This document shows, one piece after another, positions 13,461-13,533 of a stretch of 13,533 nt of DNA. This DNA comes from Clostridia bacterium (GTDB lineage: Bacteria > Bacillota_A > Clostridia > Christensenellales > CAG-138), in assembly GCA_017394605.1 (NCBI GenBank), contig JAFPXU010000123.1, positions 1 to 13,533 of the forward strand, given 5' to 3'. Positions within the stretch are counted from its first letter, which is position 1. Each line of letters starts with the position of its first letter. Made by a program: the position numbers and the translations under genes. The notes below the pieces were generated by a model. The model saw only the letters and a program-made list of their open reading frames with translations, was not told the origin of the DNA and made no database searches.

Positions 13461-13489
13461 TTGACAACTTACCAACCTATTAGTATGAT
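13461..13489 (+). promoter_or_regulatory. Near-consensus promoter of the gene at the right edge
   Basis: TTGACA (13461-13466) and TATGAT (13484-13489) are separated by exactly 17 bases, a strong sigma-A promoter. Transcription would start near 13496, inside the inverted repeat described next. Confidence 0.85.
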
Positions 13490-13508
13490 TTGTATAACAA
13501 ATCATACT
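13482..13508. promoter_or_regulatory. Perfect 12-bp inverted repeat over the -10, repressor operator
   Basis: AGTATGATTTGT (13482-13493) and ACAAATCATACT (13497-13508) are perfect inverted copies around ATA. The dyad covers the -10 and the transcription start, where a dimeric repressor would block polymerase. TetR-, MarR- and PadR-type regulators commonly use such sites, often before their own gene. No U-tract follows, so it is not a terminator. Confidence 0.75.
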
Positions 13509-13526
13509 TTAAGAAGGTGAATCAGT

Positions 13527-13533
13527 ATGAATG
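13527..13533 (+). CDS. Start of an unidentified gene cut by the window edge
   Basis: ATG 13527 follows AAGAAGGTG (13511-13519) by 7 bases and lies about 30 bases downstream of the predicted transcription start. Only Met-Asn is visible, so nothing can be said about function. The operator upstream suggests a tightly repressed gene, possibly encoding the repressor itself. A second ATG at 13531 in another frame is less well spaced. Confidence 0.6.

Overview
The window looks like chromosomal DNA from a Gram-positive anaerobe of the Clostridia (Lachnospiraceae- or Oscillospiraceae-like). This is inferred from strong AGGAGG-type ribosome binding sites, occasional GTG starts, moderate-to-high GC in most genes, and the gene families present: an ISL3 transposase, a TIGR02289-like M3 peptidase, a BltD-like acetyltransferase, and BlaI/M56 and sigma/anti-sigma operons. 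All recognisable genes are on the + strand. I saw no tRNA, rRNA or CRISPR array.

Left part (1-2823): the last codons and right end of an ISL3-type insertion sequence abut an open frame with no start of its own. This is read as the 3' remnant of a membrane-protein gene cut by the insertion. It leads directly into a CPBP (Abi/CAAX-like) membrane protease and an ABC exporter half-transporter, which together form an apparent membrane operon.

Middle part (2824-7388): a more AT-rich stretch holds a GNAT acetyltransferase of the spermidine acetyltransferase/BltD type. It is preceded by a 200-base leader with mutually exclusive hairpins and a possible 26-codon leader ORF. Next come an AbrB-type regulator and, overlapping it, an MGT-family glycosyltransferase pseudogene. 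The pseudogene carries one frameshift in an A-run and one TGG-to-TAG stop, and has an unusual C-terminal membrane anchor. An intact zinc oligoendopeptidase (M3 family) with its own promoter follows, ending at a GC-rich hairpin.

Right part (7389-13533): two trans-envelope signalling modules lie in tandem. The first is an ECF-like sigma factor overlapping a 783-residue single-pass protein that is probably its anti-sigma factor, with a very large, apparently duplicated ectodomain; a clean terminator closes it. The second starts from a TTGACA/TATTTT promoter with a nested palindromic operator. It encodes a BlaI-type repressor, a short M56 (BlaR1-type) metallopeptidase and a 529-residue membrane-anchored protein, all joined by ATGA overlaps. 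The start of the third protein resembles the end of an M56 membrane domain, so the classic one-piece sensor-protease appears split into protease and sensor subunits. A terminator follows. The window ends with a near-consensus promoter whose -10 lies inside a perfect 12-bp inverted repeat, then the first codons of an unidentified gene.

The best candidates for something not well described are the split BlaR1-like sensor with its operator, the oversized anti-sigma protein beside it, and the structured leader of the acetyltransferase gene.
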